DNA of 64,000 bases from NCBI RefSeq assembly GCF_001305855.1, contig NZ_LIXZ01000013.1:1-64000 (forward strand). The letters are read 5' to 3'. Positions 60,730 to 64,000 of the stretch are shown one piece after another. The translations under genes were made by a program, and so were the position numbers. Position 1 is the first letter of the stretch. Every line of letters begins with the position of its first letter. The notes under the pieces were generated by a model that was not told the origin of the DNA, did no database searches, and worked only from the letters and a program-made list of their open reading frames with translations. The DNA is from Rossellomorea vietnamensis. Its GTDB lineage: Bacteria; Bacillota; Bacilli; Bacillales; Bacillaceae_B.

Positions 60730-61452
60730 TTATGCATTATATTGGTGTACATTTTTGTGATCAGATTGAGAACGTTTATTTGCCAGGAACCCTCCAATAA
60801 GAATCGCGGCGGTTAGTACGATGGTGATGATGGTAGTAATCAGTCCGTGTTCGATATTGATCAGATCCAGGAACTTCTCATCCGACACGATCATTTCCCC
60901 TGCTGTGTAGGCAAGGATCCCAGCCCCAAGGTAGGCGATCCAGCGAAATCTTTCCAGTATTTTTACGATGGCTTTGGATCCGAATATCATGATAGGAATC
61001 GAGATGAAGACGCCGAGGGCGATCATACCGAGATGTCCATGTGCGGCACCTGCGACAGCAACGACATTATCAAGACTCATGGCAGCATCCGCGATGATGA
61101 TGGTCATGATGGCTTGTCTAAGTCCGGTGTGCGATTTAACATTGGCATCTTCTTCATCTTCCACAAGTACCTGATAGGCAATCCATAGTAACAGGACTCC
61201 TCCTATGAGATGAACATAAGGAATCTGTAGTAAATAAACGATGACGGCTGCAAAGAAGATTCGTAGGGTGACGGCACCTGCCGTTCCCCAGAAGATCGCT
61301 TTGTTCTGAAGGTCTTTCGGTAATCTTCTCGTTGCCATGGCAATGACAATCGCATTATCTCCAGATAAAATGATATCGATGGCTATGATTTTTAATAGGG
61401 CAATGATTGCTCCGGTAGAGATGGCAAGTCCAAGTGGAAATGAGAAATCCAT
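60730..61452 (-). CDS. TerC-family membrane protein (YjbE/YceF-like)
   Basis: A 240-residue integral membrane protein with about seven helices. TerC motifs are IAIDIILSGDNAIVIAMATR with the conserved Asp and IIIADAAMSLDNVVAVAGAA. B. subtilis relatives help load manganese onto exported enzymes. ATG 61452 is chosen because it follows GGAGG and starts at the family's usual N-terminus; the longer frame has no ribosome site. A candidate extended -10 (TGTGGTATAAT, minus strand) lies about 50 nt upstream. I see no yybP-ykoY manganese riboswitch in front of it. Confidence 0.9.
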   Translation of the reverse strand: MDFSFPLGLAISTGAIIALLKIIAIDIILSGDNAIVIAMATRRLPKDLQNKAIFWGTAGAVTLRIFFAAVIVYLLQIPYVHLIGGVLLLWIAYQVLVEDEEDANVKSHTGLRQAIMTIIIADAAMSLDNVVAVAGAAHGHLGMIALGVFISIPIMIFGSKAIVKILERFRWIAYLGAGILAYTAGEMIVSDEKFLDLINIEHGLITTIITIVLTAAILIGGFLANKRSQSDHKNVHQYNA

Positions 61453-61650
61453 ATTGCTTCCTCCTTGTGTATACGAATCTATGAATAATTTGCTAACTAA
61501 TCTATTATACCACATTTTAATAATGGAGAAACTTCCACCGTTCACGTGGACCCTTAAACTCTATTCCATGGGAGGAATTTCATGGTTAATAGAGAGAATG
61601 TGACATGAATGAAAATGCAGCTTCTGTGCTTCAAATAAAGCCAATCATCA

Positions 61651-61686
61651 AGAAATCCCCGACTCCATCCAGGAGGGGGGATTTTC
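61651..61686 (-). terminator. Terminator of the His/Gly-rich protein gene
   Basis: AAATCCCC pairs with GGGGATTT on either side of a 16-nt loop. Confidence 0.6.
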
Positions 61687-61693
61687 GTTTTCA

Positions 61694-62002
61694 TTATGAT
61701 TGGGGGTAAGGTGTCGGGTAGGGATAAGGGTAAGGATACGGATATGGATAAGCAGGTACCGGCACCGGGTATGGTCCAGGGGACGCAGCTGCCCCAACGG
61801 CTAAACCGGTCACTGTTCCGGCAGCAAAGCCGGGGTATCCCCAGCCGTGATAGCCAAAGTTTCCACCGTGATTCCAGTTACCTCCCTGATTCCAACTTGT
61901 TCCGTGTCCCCAGGTTGCGTGGCCGTGTCCGTTTCCCCAACTTGCATGCCCTCCACCGCCGTGGGCGGGTCTATACATATTATATGGCAGATTCAATGTC
62001 AT
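61694..62002 (-). CDS. His/Gly/Trp-rich small protein with Pro-Tyr repeat tail
   Basis: A 102-residue low-complexity protein. The N-terminal part is MTLNLPYNMYRPAHGGGGHA, then His/Gly/Trp repeats (GHATWGHGTSWNQGGNWNHG), a short hydrophobic AAGTVTGLAVGAAA and a tail of repeated Pro-Tyr. The start at 62002 follows AAAGGTGAG. Such Gly/His/Tyr-rich proteins are typical of spore coats in Bacillaceae, but I do not recognise the family and see no convincing sporulation promoter. The repeated (Pro-Tyr) codons suggest length variation between strains. Confidence 0.7.
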   Translation of the reverse strand: MTLNLPYNMYRPAHGGGGHASWGNGHGHATWGHGTSWNQGGNWNHGGNFGYHGWGYPGFAAGTVTGLAVGAAASPGPYPVPVPAYPYPYPYPYPYPTPYPQS

Positions 62003-62144
62003 TCTCACCTTTCTCAAAATAGAGGAGTTGCTACATCATATGTGGATTTTAGGGATTAGGAATAAGAATTTGAAGTCATGAGTTTTAAACAAACCGAACG
62101 TGGTATAGGAAACATAGTCTGTTTAAGAGGAGGATTCACACGCA

Positions 62145-62552
62145 TTGGCAACCATCGTTACCTTAGGAGCCATCCTATTTATAGTAGTAAACTTAATATA
62201 TTTCTTTAAGGATAAGCATTTCAAATACAGTTATTTCAGCACAGCGTTATTTCTGAAGCTGTTCTTTGTGCTTCTCAGCATCATGATTGCATTTGCTGCA
62301 CTTTATTATGCCCTGTCGTTTGACAATCCTATGCTCCGGATTAGTTCGCCGAGTGGTAAGCCGGTGGAACATTCATTCCTCAATTACCTGTATTATAGCG
62401 GAGTGACCATTTTGTCAGTCGGTTACGGGGACTATATCCCGACGGGGCATCTCAGATTCTTTGCGCTGCTTGAAGCCGCGATCGGACTGTTACTTCCGAC
62501 TGCCTACTTTATGAAAGTATTAGAGTCGAAGGGGAATAAGGGGGATGAGTAG
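62145..62552 (+). CDS. Two-helix potassium channel-like protein
   Basis: A 135-residue membrane protein with helices near residues 5-20 and 35-58, a pore loop and a C-terminal helix. The selectivity filter is SVGYGDY in GVTILSVGYGDYIPTGHLRF. It lacks a regulatory RCK domain. The start is TTG at 62145 behind GAGGAGG. It is followed by a long inverted repeat shared with the convergent gene. Confidence 0.87.
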   Translation: MATIVTLGAILFIVVNLIYFFKDKHFKYSYFSTALFLKLFFVLLSIMIAFAALYYALSFDNPMLRISSPSGKPVEHSFLNYLYYSGVTILSVGYGDYIPTGHLRFFALLEAAIGLLLPTAYFMKVLESKGNKGDE

Positions 62553-62568
62553 GAATCGAACTAAAAAA

Positions 62569-62612
62569 GCGTGTACCGGGTACAATCATCCCCGATTGTA
62601 CCCGGTACACGC
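62569..62612. terminator. Bidirectional terminator, 19-bp perfect inverted repeat
   Basis: GCGTGTACCGGGTACAATC pairs exactly with GATTGTACCCGGTACACGC around ATCCCC. It is preceded by AAAAAA, so it mainly serves the leftward gene. Confidence 0.8.
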
Positions 62613-62617
62613 AACAA

Positions 62618-63064
62618 TTACACCCACATCCCCGGTTTCACCACCATAAACCACAGCATGGCCAAAAGGAGAACGAGATAAATCCAAACGGTCCTATGCA
62701 ATTTTCCAACAAGCTTCTCCCTGTCCGCATCTTCCTCCCCGAATTTCCGCAGAGTCGGTGAAAATGCCCGTGCCAAAAAGAAAAGAGAGCAGAACATGAT
62801 GAAAAGGGTCATGATGATCCACGGTGTCGTCCATGTCCATGGTCCAAGAAGAACGAGGAGAATCCCCGATCCGACAAGGACGTGTCCTGAATGCTTTGAA
62901 AGCTGCACGGTGTAGCGGAATGTATCCAGGTACGAAGGCAGGATGGACGGAGACGCGGTCCGTAACTTTTTCATCGTCAATAATAGTAAGAAAAATGGCC
63001 CGATGGAAGCCACGACACTTATGACATGAAGGTAAATCAATGTTTTATATAGCAGTTGCTCCAT
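62618..63064 (-). CDS. Four-helix membrane protein of unknown function
   Basis: A 148-residue protein with four hydrophobic segments (e.g. LHVISVVASIGPFFLLLLTM, ILLVLLGPWTWTTPWIIMTL, VWIYLVLLLAMLWFMVVKPG). His13 in the first helix and His60 (KHSGHVLVGS) recall haem-binding or DUF2269-like membrane proteins, but the match is weak. It starts 10 nt after the ASCH gene stop with little ribosome site, suggesting coupled expression. Confidence 0.65.
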   Translation of the reverse strand: MEQLLYKTLIYLHVISVVASIGPFFLLLLTMKKLRTASPSILPSYLDTFRYTVQLSKHSGHVLVGSGILLVLLGPWTWTTPWIIMTLFIMFCSLFFLARAFSPTLRKFGEEDADREKLVGKLHRTVWIYLVLLLAMLWFMVVKPGMWV

Positions 63065-63074
63065 GTGAAGTGCT

Positions 63075-63413
63075 CTATTCTGTCACTAAACTAAATTCGT
63101 GGACCCATACTTTCATGCCCGGGTGCCACGGCATTCCTGGATGGAAGGAGAGGATGGCATTTTTATAATCCTCTACAGATTGATATCCTTCTTGCTTGGC
63201 GTGATCGTCTGTCAGTTCGCCCAGAGACTGGGAATAGACGCTGTTCACTATGTATTTCTTTTCTTGAAGTTCCATGATTTCCCCGACATCCGCGTATCTT
63301 CCATTTCGACGGGTTGCCGTTTTCGTTCCTTGAAGCACTTTTTCAACGTCTTCCGCATTTGTTACTAAACGTTCGATGGTACATGTTTTTGGTGGCAGTT
63401 CATGATTTGTCAT
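63075..63413 (-). CDS. ASCH-domain protein
   Basis: A 112-residue protein with the ASCH fold signature VLQGTKTATRRNGRYADVGE, followed by a beta-rich part and a C-terminal VWVHEFSLV strand. ASCH domains are PUA-like and are proposed to bind RNA; some are amidohydrolases acting on modified nucleosides. It is the first gene of a two-gene leftward unit. The ribosome site before 63413 is weak. Confidence 0.72.
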   Translation of the reverse strand: MTNHELPPKTCTIERLVTNAEDVEKVLQGTKTATRRNGRYADVGEIMELQEKKYIVNSVYSQSLGELTDDHAKQEGYQSVEDYKNAILSFHPGMPWHPGMKVWVHEFSLVTE

Positions 63414-63597
63414 GTTTAAAAACCCCTTTCGACCTATACTATAGCATAGTCTAGGGTGGAGGAGAATATAAGGTGCTGTCTATATTACCGCTAAAATGTT
63501 CCTGTTGTTTCCAAAAAAGGATTTCTATCTCTAGTCGGAATGCCTCTCTGGTGCTATGATTGGATGAAATATCCGATAGAAAGAAGGCTCCTTTGAA

Positions 63598-64000
63598 TTG
63601 AAAAAATGGCAAACGTATATCATCCTTGTGTTCATCATGCTCATATGGGGCTTTAATGTGCCGGCGTTGAAAACGCTTGTAAGCGAATTTACACCTGTTA
63701 CGATTACCTCTCTTCGCATTTTCACAGCAGGTATGACAGTATTTATTCTCCTTGGTCTTATGGGGAAGATCAGAAAGCCGACAGCAAAGGAATTCCTATT
63801 CATCATTGCCGGTGGTCTGTTAAATGTGGTCAGTCACCATTATTTTTTATCGGTCGGGTTAACGGGAACGTCGTCTACAAATGGGGGGTTGATCCTTGGA
63901 ACGGGGCCATTGTTAACGGCTTTAATGGCGACGATCATCCTCAGGAATCGGCCGACCGTGATTAAAATCATCGGGTTTCTTTCAGGCAGTGTCGGTGTGA
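63598..64000 (+). CDS. EamA/DMT-family transporter, truncated by window end
   Basis: The frame starts at TTG 63598 and runs to the window edge without a stop (134 codons seen). It encodes WQTYIILVFIMLIWGFNVPA, a first helix with the WGxN motif of EamA transporters, then TPVTITSLRIFTAGMTVFIL and VVSHHYFLSVGLTGTSSTNG. It is the N-terminal half of a ten-helix exporter. Substrate is unknown. Confidence 0.85.
   Translation, partial: MKKWQTYIILVFIMLIWGFNVPALKTLVSEFTPVTITSLRIFTAGMTVFILLGLMGKIRKPTAKEFLFIIAGGLLNVVSHHYFLSVGLTGTSSTNGGLILGTGPLLTALMATIILRNRPTVIKIIGFLSGSVGV

Noticed and set aside
61453-61545. Possible manganese (yybP-ykoY) riboswitch before the terC-like gene
   Set aside because: No conserved riboswitch blocks or terminator are visible in the short leader.

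Overview
The window reads as chromosomal DNA of an endospore-forming, low-to-mid-GC Bacillaceae bacterium (a Bacillus or Rossellomorea-like genome). The basis is gene content and signals: a sporulenol-type cyclase (sqhC), gltA-gltB in Bacillus order, a Bacillus-type GlcNAc PTS (NagP), a FloT-type flotillin behind a sigma-W-like promoter, CcpA cre boxes, Fur boxes of the 7-1-7 type, strong GGAGG ribosome sites and frequent TTG/GTG starts. No rRNA, tRNA, prophage or CRISPR array was seen.

Layout. 1-250: right end of an ISL3-like insertion sequence, followed by a 25-bp periodic repeat array. 0.5-8.6 kb: two divergent transcription units around an RpiR/MurR-type regulator. Leftward are PTS IIA, MupG, a BadF/BadG kinase and AnmK; rightward are the regulator, PTS IIB, PTS IIC, a small membrane protein and a GH4 phospho-glycosidase. 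Together they look like uptake and breakdown of an amino-sugar disaccharide, probably from peptidoglycan. 8.8-13.2 kb: EamA exporter, cysteine dioxygenase, YngK-type secreted glycosidase, MnmH. 13.7-19.9 kb: glutamate synthase. 20-28 kb: NagP, a PD-(D/E)XK-like protein, sqhC, arylamine N-acetyltransferase, an HTH-TPR regulator and a VC0807-type membrane protein. 28.2-32.4 kb: a Fur-controlled pair of lipoproteins, one large and unrecognised, the other a beta-propeller fused to a di-haem cytochrome c peroxidase domain. 32.5-34.7 kb: two ABC permeases without partners. 34.9-43.5 kb: a CitS/CitT-like two-component system and a tricarboxylate operon (tctC-tctB-tctA-tcuA-SLC13 permease) with a cre box. 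43.5-45.8 kb: YkhA thioesterase, a cobalamin riboswitch that seems to have lost its gene, a frameshifted AraC-GyrI regulator and a DUF1761 protein. 45.8-52.2 kb: flotillin, DinB-like protein, a DUF4397 surface protein with its own class-F-like sortase, a nucleotidase remnant, a hydrolase and a threonine-aldolase-like enzyme. 52.3-54.7 kb: FAD-linked 2-hydroxyacid dehydrogenase plus a BASS transporter. 54.8-59.9 kb: a Fur-controlled siderophore ABC importer divergent from a ferredoxin-NADP reductase-like flavoprotein. 60-64 kb: DUF421, TerC, a His/Gly-rich protein, a potassium channel, two small proteins and a truncated EamA exporter.

The intergenic DNA carries unusual structure. Four arrays of short motifs are repeated at fixed spacing (25 bp, or 20-21 bp). 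A 14-bp motif, GAGGGACGGACCTC, occurs about a dozen times in both orientations, several times as inverted pairs. Two iron-regulated loci and three cre-linked sugar or acid loci suggest that the window is governed mainly by Fur and CcpA. All functional calls rest on reading motifs and family resemblance, with no database search.
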